A stretch of 64,000 bases of DNA, from assembly GCF_014695585.1 (NCBI RefSeq), contig NZ_JACJON010000035.1, positions 1-64,000 on the forward strand, read 5' to 3'. The number at the start of each line of letters is the position of its first letter. The stretch's first letter is position 1. Under the pieces are notes generated by a model that was not told the DNA's origin, searched no databases, and saw only the letters and a program-made list of their open reading frames with translations. The position numbers were made by a program, and so were the translations under genes. This document shows, piece by piece, positions 45,436 through 52,989 of this stretch. Source of the stretch: Microcoleus sp. FACHB-831. GTDB lineage: Bacteria > Cyanobacteriota > Cyanobacteriia > Cyanobacteriales > FACHB-T130.

Positions 45436-46887
45436 TTAGCTAGAAAGTGGGAAGCCAGCCGCCAAAATCCAACCGAAGAAAAGAGCGCTGGCGATCGCAG
45501 AAATCCACGCTTCATCAATTAATGCAACCACCATTGAGAGAACGGCAATCAAAGGCGGAAACAGGGGCAATAATAAAAACATGAAACCCAATTGGGGCAA
45601 GAAGTTCAGAGTCAACAAAAAGCCACCAATCAAAATCGCACTCTGAGCAAACCACCAGCCAACGCGCTCTCCCCTCCCACTGCCTTGTTGTGCGATACCC
45701 GATGCTAAAAACCAGGGTAAACAGGCGGCAGATAATGGCAGCCAGAGTTTTAGCCGTGTTGGAATCAACCACCATTGCAGCCAGACAACCTGTGCCATTG
45801 CACCAAATGCCATCCACAAAAACGCGAATAGTATCAAGCCCAATCCAACTGTCCGGAAGGTGGGACGAGGTAGACGAGCCAGTAATGCCAGCCAGGTTAC
45901 GCCTGCAACGACAAACCAGACTCCGACAGCTCCGCCCACCTGCACGCCGCCCAAGCTTTGTACTTGTATACTTCGAGCTAGGAGAATTAGCGCGATCGCT
46001 CCTGCTATCGGTGCAAGCAACAGTCCCCCCCACCGTTTAGCCGAGTGGATTTTCATCCCGTCAGTCTCGATCCAAGTGGCAATACTAGGCGCAATTGATG
46101 CCAATAGCAGCAACCAACCCAGAAGATGCAAACCGTACCATCCCATGCGGCGATCTACATAATCACTGGAACTAGACTGGTTGAATGTGCCATTGAGCCA
46201 GCGCAAAGCAGCTTGATGGCTGACATCGCTAAACAAAATCGTGATATGTTCCACATTCGGCACTACCACGAGTTCTCGCGCAGTTCCGGCGGCAAAGTTA
46301 GCATTTGTCTCGCCGCCAGCAGCCAGCAATCGTTGAGCATTAGAGATAAATCTGCCTTCCCAACTGCCTGCTTGAAGTTGTAGGTTATGGGGAGCTTGGG
46401 GGGTGATAGATGCGCCAGTGGGAGAAACAGCGATGGTCGCGGCAAAGCGGTCAACTTGCTCAATTCCGGCAGACATAACTATTCCACTGCCCATTGAGTG
46501 CCCTAGTAGCGCCAGACGGGAGCGGTCAACTTCTGGCTGCTCTAGCAGGGCATCCAAAGCCACATTCAAGTTTTGCTTTAACTGATAGCCTTCTAAAGAG
46601 TTGGGGTTTGCTCCATGCCCGTTAAAGTCCCACAGCATCACGGCATAGCCTGCACGAGCAAGTACGTGACCGTAGCCCAGCATCAACTGTTTAGAACCTG
46701 CATAACCATGAGCGATGAGAACGCCAGGGGCAGCCTTTGCTTGTTGGGGAGCGAGATATACCAGAGGAATGGTCTCGCGTTCAAAGGAGCGCACGACCAG
46801 TCCACTTCTAGCAAAGGTAATTCCCCACCACGAAAGTCCGATCAGAAAGATTGATAGAAGTAAGAGCGATCGCCGTAGACGCTTCAA
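45436..46887 (-). CDS. Membrane alpha/beta hydrolase
   Basis: 483 residues. An N-terminal membrane helix (LLLLSIFLIGLSWWGI) leads to a dienelactone-hydrolase/prolyl-peptidase-like domain of about 215 residues: GVLIAHGYAGSKQL, MLWDFNGHGANPN and the nucleophile elbow ALLGHSMGSGI. The His of the triad probably lies in VVPNVEHITILFS. From about residue 240 on there are six or seven membrane helices, ending in ALFFGWILAAGFPL. The hydrolase should face the periplasm. Substrate unknown; a hydrolase-plus-multispan layout suggests lipid or envelope processing, which is inference. Confidence 0.85.
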   Translation of the reverse strand: MKRLRRSLLLLSIFLIGLSWWGITFARSGLVVRSFERETIPLVYLAPQQAKAAPGVLIAHGYAGSKQLMLGYGHVLARAGYAVMLWDFNGHGANPNSLEGYQLKQNLNVALDALLEQPEVDRSRLALLGHSMGSGIVMSAGIEQVDRFAATIAVSPTGASITPQAPHNLQLQAGSWEGRFISNAQRLLAAGGETNANFAAGTARELVVVPNVEHITILFSDVSHQAALRWLNGTFNQSSSSDYVDRRMGWYGLHLLGWLLLLASIAPSIATWIETDGMKIHSAKRWGGLLLAPIAGAIALILLARSIQVQSLGGVQVGGAVGVWFVVAGVTWLALLARLPRPTFRTVGLGLILFAFLWMAFGAMAQVVWLQWWLIPTRLKLWLPLSAACLPWFLASGIAQQGSGRGERVGWWFAQSAILIGGFLLTLNFLPQLGFMFLLLPLFPPLIAVLSMVVALIDEAWISAIASALFFGWILAAGFPLSS

Positions 46888-47061
46888 TGTAATTTCCCAA
46901 TTCTAAATTGGCTTGACACTATACTATTTACCAGGATAAGTGCGTTGGCGTATAGCAGAAGATAATGCTGAATTAATGCGAAGACTAATCCAATAATGCT
47001 ATTAACGAATTTGCCAAAAGCTATAAGCTAAAAATTTAAAGTCTTGGCAAGACTGCATCGT

Positions 47062-47215
47062 CTATAGCAATCCTAAACCAGTTGTGAAATCTCTTTGCCA
47101 CTCTTTCCTTCGCGCTCTAACGCGCTGACGCGCTTCGCTCCGCTGGTGCGTCTTCGCGGTTCGTCATTTTTTTTACAAATCAAATATGACTGCTATATAA
47201 CTGGTTGAGAATAGC
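47062..47215. mobile_element. MITE-like element in the msrA upstream region
   Basis: CTATAGCAATCCTAAACCAG at the left and its imperfect reverse complement (CTGGTTGAGAATAGC) at the right enclose about 150 bp with a GC-rich centre (GACGCGCTTCGCTCCGC). No reading frame inside. The layout fits a non-autonomous miniature transposable element. It fills most of the 380-bp gap between the membrane hydrolase and msrA, and could supply or disturb promoter sequences. Confidence 0.55.
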
Positions 47216-47269
47216 AAAAATTGCATTCATGCAGTCATACTAAGAGCGTTGCCAACCAGGAAAAAAAGT

Positions 47270-47746
47270 ATGGAAAAAGCTACATTTGCAGCAGGCTGTT
47301 TTTGGAAAGTAGAAGACTCCTTCCGTTATCTCAAAGGCGTTCTATCAACAGCAGTAGGTTACACCGGAGGACATTGGCCTCACCCTTGCTATTTAGACGT
47401 ATGTGCTAGGGTTACGGGTCATGCTGAAGCCGTACAGCTTGAGTATGACCCCAGGCAGGTTAGCTATGAAGAACTATTGGATGTATTTTGGAATTGTCAC
47501 GATCCTACGCAATTCAACCGACAAGGGCCAGACCGAGGAGAACAATACAGATCGGTAATTTTCTGCCACACTCAAGAGCAATTCGAGGCTGCCAGCAATT
47601 CTAAGGAAAAGTTGCGGCAGTCGGGCAAGTACGAACAGGAAATCGTGACGAAAATTCAACCAGCTAGCGAGTTCTATCTAGCAGAGGAGGAGCATCAACA
47701 GTATTTAGAGAAGAAACGGCGGAAGTTAAAACAAATAGAAGCATAG
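47270..47746 (+). CDS. msrA: Peptide-methionine (S)-S-oxide reductase
   Basis: 158 residues from ATG 47270 with AGG upstream; an in-frame TTG seven codons earlier is not used. The catalytic GCFW motif is at residues 9-12 ([13 protein letters not shown]); [46 protein letters not shown] and the late YHQQYLEKK-type ending ([13 protein letters not shown]) complete the family. It reduces S-methionine sulfoxide in damaged proteins. The short C-terminus lacks the extra resolving cysteines of E. coli MsrA. Confidence 0.95.
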   Translation: MEKATFAAGCFWKVEDSFRYLKGVLSTAVGYTGGHWPHPCYLDVCARVTGHAEAVQLEYDPRQVSYEELLDVFWNCHDPTQFNRQGPDRGEQYRSVIFCHTQEQFEAASNSKEKLRQSGKYEQEIVTKIQPASEFYLAEEEHQQYLEKKRRKLKQIEA

Positions 47747-47860
47747 AAGCTGAAAAATCGGAATGGTTAATTTTGAATAATGAAGCGAATAGCCTGCGCG
47801 ATCGCTCCACTTGCATTCCGAAATTCAAGCTTTCTTAAATTCGCCGCTACGCCAAAACGC

Positions 47861-48997
47861 TTAAGTCCAGTAGAGGATTTTACCGTTAGGAAAGCGCTTG
47901 GCAATTTCACCCTCAAAAAAGCGACGCAATGCCTTCATCGTATCAGCATCATAGACGTACTTGATGCCGCCAAACTTATTCCGCTTGACACTGCGATTTT
48001 CCTCATCCATGTCTAGCTTGCTATGAGGATACCACTGCGTCAGCACTTCCTTAGAACCGGGAGTAAAACGGTGAGAAATTAGCTCAAACGTTAAATCGCA
48101 GTCGAAATCTAAAGCAGCACTAATAGCGTCAAAAAGTTGACTGTAATGCAACTCCCACTCTTCAATGGGCATAATTGGCGCTATCACTATACCAACTGGA
48201 TAACCCCCGCCTCCTTCTTTGGGGGGTAAAGCTAATTTTCGCAATGCTTGCAGTCGGGAAGTAACGGATGCAGTACCACCCTCAAAGCGCCCAGAAATAG
48301 GAGCTGCATTCACGCTTATCCGGCAACGAGTACCATTGTTATGAGGCAAAGAAAGTAACTCGTCTACACCGTCGAACTTCGACACCCAGCGCAACTGAGC
48401 GCGATCGCGAGTACCGAAGTAGCGAATGCACTCTGCTAAACTACCCGTAAGATGCTCGATCCCAAGCGGATCGGTATAGCAACTCACCTCAAATGTGGTC
48501 GTCTTCTCAGAACTTTCGTAAGCAGCTAAGTTATCTAAAATCTGCGGTAAGTTAGCGAATACTCGAATCACGGGTGGCCCCTGAAGGCTACCTGCTAGAT
48601 AACAATATTGACAGTGGGCCGGACAACCCTCAGCAATATGGAATTGCCAATCAGCAGAAGGTGGAATAGGACTCAGCTTGAAACTGCTAGGGGGTGCGGT
48701 TACAACTGCCAGGGTGCGCTTGGAAATATCGTAGGTTTCGCGCTCAGTTTCTCCGCGCAGTCCGCTAAGGCGGTTTCGCGAGAGTTCTTCGACAGGTAGG
48801 TTGAGCGATCGCACTCGTGCCAAAATTTGCTGTCCCCAAGGCTCGTCTAAAGCAGCAGGGGTGAATACAACTCGCTCTGGCATCCACAAACGCGCTTTGT
48901 GGGTGCTTGACTCTGATGAAATCGTAGGATCGGCGATCGCATTTAATGACGACAAAATCATTTCTCCACATTTCAATCTATTTTTATTTTTACTCAT
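47861..48997 (-). CDS. Spore-photoproduct-lyase-like radical SAM protein
   Basis: 378 residues. The radical SAM cluster motif is GCPAHCQYCYLAGS (CX3CX2C). The N-terminal part (RVVFTPAALDEPWGQQILAR), ISVNAAPISGRFEGGT and FELISHRFTPGSKEVLTQWYP fit the SPL-like family. In Bacillus the enzyme repairs the thymine dimer of spore DNA; cyanobacteria make no endospores, so this homologue may repair another lesion, serve akinetes or dry cells, or do different radical chemistry. The ATG at 48997 is used. It faces msrA tail to tail, about 115 bp away. Confidence 0.88.
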   Translation of the reverse strand: MSKNKNRLKCGEMILSSLNAIADPTISSESSTHKARLWMPERVVFTPAALDEPWGQQILARVRSLNLPVEELSRNRLSGLRGETERETYDISKRTLAVVTAPPSSFKLSPIPPSADWQFHIAEGCPAHCQYCYLAGSLQGPPVIRVFANLPQILDNLAAYESSEKTTTFEVSCYTDPLGIEHLTGSLAECIRYFGTRDRAQLRWVSKFDGVDELLSLPHNNGTRCRISVNAAPISGRFEGGTASVTSRLQALRKLALPPKEGGGGYPVGIVIAPIMPIEEWELHYSQLFDAISAALDFDCDLTFELISHRFTPGSKEVLTQWYPHSKLDMDEENRSVKRNKFGGIKYVYDADTMKALRRFFEGEIAKRFPNGKILYWT

Positions 48998-49459
48998 TTC
49001 CCTAAGCCTAAAACGCTTTAGGCAGAGGGGATATTACGCTATTACAGGTATGGTTTATCCTATGGGCAAGTTCTGCTTTTGTTGCACTGCTAATTTTTAA
49101 AATTTCCTATAAATAAATTTTTATTTACTTCTATCGGTAGAAGTTTTATTTTTATTTTTGAGTATTCCTTATTGCCGATATTGAATAATTACGCTTTGCG
49201 AGCGCTAGCACAATTATGGCGTCTAGTTCCTGTTAATTCAGGCTCTACATCTTATTGATTTCAATTATTTATCTAATTTATAGAATTTCTATTAAAATCC
49301 TCAGAGCAAAAGTTAACGAAATTATTTTACAGAAAAAGTATAATTTTTTAGTAGTCTACCTGTTTTAATAAACAGGGTGGGTAAATAATGAACTATGGAC
49401 GAATTCGCAGGCGATCGCTAACGTCCAATCCCAGTAAAATCATCTGTGACGACCGCCTT
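48998..49459. other. AT-rich intergenic region with an orphan terminator
   Basis: About 460 bp between two minus-strand genes, no credible protein frame. It carries the promoter of the SPL-like gene and the hairpin at 49127-49160 described separately. Confidence 0.5.
49127..49160 (+). terminator. Intrinsic terminator-like hairpin on the plus strand
   Basis: ACTTCTA-TCGG-TAGAAGT is a 7-bp perfect stem followed by TTTATTTTTATTTTT. It points along the plus strand, yet the nearest plus-strand protein gene (msrA) ends 1.4 kb earlier. A short untranslated RNA or an antisense transcript could end here. Confidence 0.45.
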
Positions 49460-50437
49460 CTAAACAGATTTGCGGCTTAAAATTGTGCGATGGCGCGGGT
49501 CGCTGGCTACCGTCGCGATATACTCAAATCCTACAGTCTGCATTGCTGCTTCCACATTAAAGGTGTAGAAGTCATCCGACCAAGGTTCTGTACTTTTCAT
49601 TAAGGTGAAGAGAACGGGCGGAAGGTTTTGAATAACCGGGGACTGCGGGTTGTTATCTACCACTGCCAAATAACCGCCGGGACGGAGCAACCGCAGCGCT
49701 TCGTGGAAAATGGCTTCTGTTGCATGGTGGGGTAGTTCGTGGATGACGAACTGGAGGGTCACTAAATCAAAAGAGCGATCGCCTAATCCTGTTTCCTCTC
49801 CTTTAGCGTGAATCCATTGGGCAATTTCACCGTTCGCATCTCGCTGTTTAGCAACCGCCAGCATATAAGGCGATAAGTCTAAGCCAACGGTGCGGACGGG
49901 AATGTTTTGAGTTTTTTGGTAATAGCGATGCAGCGCCAACGTTGAGATCCCAACCGAACAACCGATGTCGAGAATATCCTGCACTGGCTGGGAAATATGC
50001 GTAGCCAGAACTTGATGGAAACTACCGCGTAACCTTGCTTGAGCCTCTTGCCAGGTGAGTTGTTCGTTAGGCCATACCCGGAGTCCCATCGCGTGGGTTG
50101 CTGATTCGGCTTCAAATGCTGCATCCCAGCACAGGTTGCCTTCCTCGTAAGCATGGAATGGTACGTGGTAATAGTCGGGATAAATGACATCTGGATTTGT
50201 CATCAGCGCTAGCTGCTGCTGAATTCCGGATGATTGCAGTTTTTCGTAGTTCTCGCGCCAGGAAATGCCATTTTTCTCGGCTGTCTTAATCAGCACCTGT
50301 CTTGCCTGTTGTTTCATCACGGCATAGATCGGCTTGGTCTGAATTAGGACGTTAACGAAGCGGGAAAGGAGATCGTCGCCCGCCCAAGCGGGTTTACTCT
50401 GATGATCGATCACGGTACAGCTATCAAATCGGGACAA
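49460..50437 (-). CDS. SAM-dependent methyltransferase
   Basis: 325 residues. An N-terminal helical region (about 1-130) precedes the Rossmann core with motif I DILDIGCSVGISTLAL, motif II VGLDLSPYMLAVAKQR and LVTLQFVIHELPHHA plus LLRPGGYLAVVDNNP. Small-molecule methyltransferase type; substrate not identifiable. The annotated start is a TTG with GAGGA directly before it, which is a weak choice; a GTG eight codons later is an alternative. It is divergent from the EEP-family gene, only 53 bp between starts. Confidence 0.85.
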   Translation of the reverse strand: MSRFDSCTVIDHQSKPAWAGDDLLSRFVNVLIQTKPIYAVMKQQARQVLIKTAEKNGISWRENYEKLQSSGIQQQLALMTNPDVIYPDYYHVPFHAYEEGNLCWDAAFEAESATHAMGLRVWPNEQLTWQEAQARLRGSFHQVLATHISQPVQDILDIGCSVGISTLALHRYYQKTQNIPVRTVGLDLSPYMLAVAKQRDANGEIAQWIHAKGEETGLGDRSFDLVTLQFVIHELPHHATEAIFHEALRLLRPGGYLAVVDNNPQSPVIQNLPPVLFTLMKSTEPWSDDFYTFNVEAAMQTVGFEYIATVASDPRHRTILSRKSV

Positions 50438-50490
50438 TCCTCATTGTATAGAGCTATGACTGTATCAAAGACTAGGAGAGGAGGGAGTTA

Positions 50491-51522
50491 ATGCCAATGC
50501 AATTGAAGCAGGCAGGCAAGTTGCTGTTCTCACTTTCATTTTGGGTCAATCTTCTGGCTGGTAGCGTGGCGATCGCTATGCTTGCGTGCTACGCGAGTCC
50601 GTTTTGGTGGGCCTTAGCGATGCTGGAACATTTCCGGTCGCAATACTGCCTGGTTCTTACGGTTGCCCTATTTGTCGGGCTAATTTCTCGTAAGCCTTGG
50701 CGAATGACACCCTGGAGTTTGCTGTGGACAATTCTCCTGTTCGCGAACGCTAGCTTGCTGTTGCCAGTATTTGTCGGATCTGTTCAGAGTGCAGAGGATG
50801 CAACTAGCGTTGCAGCTAGTCCTCCCACTCTGCTGCGAGTGCTTCATACTACGCTGAATCGCGACAATACTGATATTACCAAAGCTATTGAATACATCAA
50901 TCAGCAGGCTCCAGACATCGTTTCGTTAGTGGAAGTCACCCCTCAATCTTTACCTCAGTTTCAAGTAGGTTTAGCAGGCTATCAACTGGTAATTGGGGAA
51001 CCTCGAACTAATAGTCATGGCAGTGCTTGGTTCGTGTCTAAGCAACCGTCAAGCTCAGTCACAATACAAGAATCAGAAGTAATTCACTTACCTGCGAATA
51101 GCGATCGCCCTCTGGTTAGGGTAACGATCGCTATTGCCGGAAAAACCATTGAGCTGCTTTGTTTTCATGCAATTCGTCCCCGCGATGCTAATACTGTGAA
51201 TTATCAGCAGGTGGAGTTTGCAGCGCTTGCCAAATGGAGTCAAAATTTGCGCCAGAACGGGCAGCATAATATCATCGCTATTGGCGATTTCAACAGTACG
51301 CCTTGGTACGGAGCATTCCGAAAACTACTGCACGACAGCGAACTAATTAACTCGCAAAATGGGTTTGGGTTGCAACCTACCTGGCATAGCGGTCTACCAG
51401 CCTTGCTGAGGCTGCCCATAGATCATTGCTTGCACAGCCGTTCTTTTATTACAGTAGATCGGAGTATAGGCCCGAACGTTGGCTCAGATCACTTACCGTT
51501 GCTAGTTGCCTTGCGCTTTTGA
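50491..51522 (+). CDS. Membrane endonuclease/exonuclease/phosphatase-family protein
   Basis: 343 residues. Three N-terminal membrane helices (about 10-100) precede a periplasmic or membrane-facing EEP domain with APDIVSLVEVTP (Glu for metal), FHAIRPRDAN, AIGDFNSTPW and SDHLPLLV. Similar proteins are called YafD/DUF-type EEP proteins; substrates of the fold include nucleic acids, phosphoinositides and sphingolipids. AGGGAG precedes ATG. Divergent from the methyltransferase gene, so the two may share a control region. Confidence 0.87.
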   Translation: MPMQLKQAGKLLFSLSFWVNLLAGSVAIAMLACYASPFWWALAMLEHFRSQYCLVLTVALFVGLISRKPWRMTPWSLLWTILLFANASLLLPVFVGSVQSAEDATSVAASPPTLLRVLHTTLNRDNTDITKAIEYINQQAPDIVSLVEVTPQSLPQFQVGLAGYQLVIGEPRTNSHGSAWFVSKQPSSSVTIQESEVIHLPANSDRPLVRVTIAIAGKTIELLCFHAIRPRDANTVNYQQVEFAALAKWSQNLRQNGQHNIIAIGDFNSTPWYGAFRKLLHDSELINSQNGFGLQPTWHSGLPALLRLPIDHCLHSRSFITVDRSIGPNVGSDHLPLLVALRF

Positions 51523-51920
51523 TGGGGATTTAGTACTTTACCGCTAAAGCGCGATGTTGTCGGTTGCGTTTTGCGATTGACTATCTTAAACAAGTTAGTC
51601 AAGGTGTATTTAATTTAACTACCGAGCGGGTATTAGCGCTTCTGCCTACAACCCTTGGGTGCAATGTTATTTATGAATGGTTGCATCTAAATACCTTGGT
51701 TATTTAACCCAAATCTGGCGAGCTTTTTCAACTACAACTCAAATTTTTGAGTTATTGAATTTAAAGTAATGGCGGTAAAGAAGCACCAAATATCTGTAGC
51801 GTGGACAATACGCACCTTTTTTGTGGGTAATATGTGGTTAATTACAGTTTTAATTAATTAAAATCATGCTATTAATTCTTTAATGACTAGATGTATGGTT
51901 TAATATCACTTTCAAGAAAT
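51523..51920. other. Intergenic region with a possible coding remnant
   Basis: About 400 bp. A plus-strand open stretch at 51564-51707 reads RFAIDYLKQVSQGVFNLTTE and on to TLGCNVIYEW before TAA; it is protein-like but has no ribosome site, so it may be a decayed gene end. The rest is AT-rich and holds the promoter of the following small gene. Confidence 0.3.
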
Positions 51921-52199
51921 ATGCCTATCAATAAAATTTATTGCTTTAGAGCAAACTACGAGCTTTCCACTAAATTCGAGGAGCGCCTAGCTCCCGCTTG
52001 GCTATCTTTGGAAACTGATAGCCAAGGATACAAGATATCAACCATTCCCGAAGTAGCGTCAGTAGCGCGAGTGTTGGGGAATTTAGAAATAGAAGAAGAC
52101 ACTGCTGATGAATGGATAGACTACTTGGAAAGCTTGGGACTTAAGGGTGTGTGCCAAGTTGCTTGTGAAGAGTGGTTTGAAGATAGAGGATATTCGTAA
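51921..52199 (+). CDS. Hypothetical acidic protein, 92 aa
   Basis: Not recognised. From ATG 51921 (MPINKIYCFRANYELSTKFE) it encodes an acidic product with the ending DEWIDYLESLGLKGVCQVAC and EEWFEDRGYS; an earlier in-frame ATG at 51891 would add 10 residues. The middle (PEVASVARVLGNLEIEEDTA) looks like a helix-turn element but is not a clear DNA-binding motif. It stands alone between a decayed region and a frameshifted gene. Confidence 0.55.
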   Translation: MPINKIYCFRANYELSTKFEERLAPAWLSLETDSQGYKISTIPEVASVARVLGNLEIEEDTADEWIDYLESLGLKGVCQVACEEWFEDRGYS

Positions 52200-52313
52200 A
52201 TTGTTGCCATCAAAAAAGACGCGATCGCACTTAGATTCAGGTTGACATAAGCAAACACAGTAAAAATTTAATTAGTAAAATAAACAGCAAAATTTAAATG
52301 CTTTAAGCAAGGC

Positions 52314-52902
52314 TTGTATCTATATCCAAAACGTTATCTAGCTTCCTTAACTTCTTACCGTGTAGACAACAGTCCGCTCATTGGTGCAATTCCCGATAAG
52401 CTATTACTGGAATTAGATAAGCTTTGGGTTGGCACTGGTAACGGTTCTGTCAGTTGCAATTGTCAGCACCCGATAACCCTGATAGTTATAACTGCTGGCG
52501 ATTTGCCATCAGCGCAGAACTACCAACCGGGAAAGTGCTACTCTACAGCGCGTTGTCGAACGAGACGCCTGCTGCTACTCTCGATGCAACTGCTGGAAAA
52601 ATTGTTGAAGTGCTTTGGCTTTTGTGCGAGGATTCGATCGAGTATGCGAGTGTCAGCTTGGTGGTGCTACTGGCATTGGGACTCTAAGGCGCAATGCTAG
52701 CGGTGGCATCAACTTCAATCCTATAGGAGGCGACTTAAAGTTACTGAAGCTGTCGAAGACTTCTACTAGCGCGAAGTATTATTCTGGCTGGGTTGACGAT
52801 GCTCAAATTAATCCTTACCCAACGGTTGTTCCGCAAGAACGTCCAAAAAATCCTCAACCCAATCCCCTCAAATCTGCGGCTGCAACAATTGCAGGCAAGT
52901 AG
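52314..52902 (+). pseudogene. Frameshifted gene of unknown family
   Basis: Three plus-strand frames carry protein-like sequence in succession: SPLIGAIPDKLLLELDKLW then GTGNGSVS (to about 52450), APDNPDSYNCWRFAISAELP with KVLLYSALSNETPAATLDAT (about 52454-52610), and FVRGFDRVCECQLGGATGIG, INFNPIGGDLKLLKLSKTST and a Pro/Gln-rich tail to TAA at 52902. Joined, they give a product of about 190 residues, implying two frameshifts of the same sense. No ribosome site is clear at the beginning. Sequencing error cannot be excluded, but two shifts within 200 bp favour decay. Confidence 0.5.
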
Positions 52903-52989
52903 CTCAAATTCAATAGGTATAAATGAGTGAGATGCTTATACTTGGGCGGTCAAAGTATATTTTAAAAAAATTTGGACGGAGTACATAGC

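Noticed and set aside
45515-46033. 172-codon minus-strand frame inside the membrane hydrolase gene
   Set aside because: It overlaps the hydrolase in another frame, is rich in Ser, Arg and Cys, and has no protein-family character.
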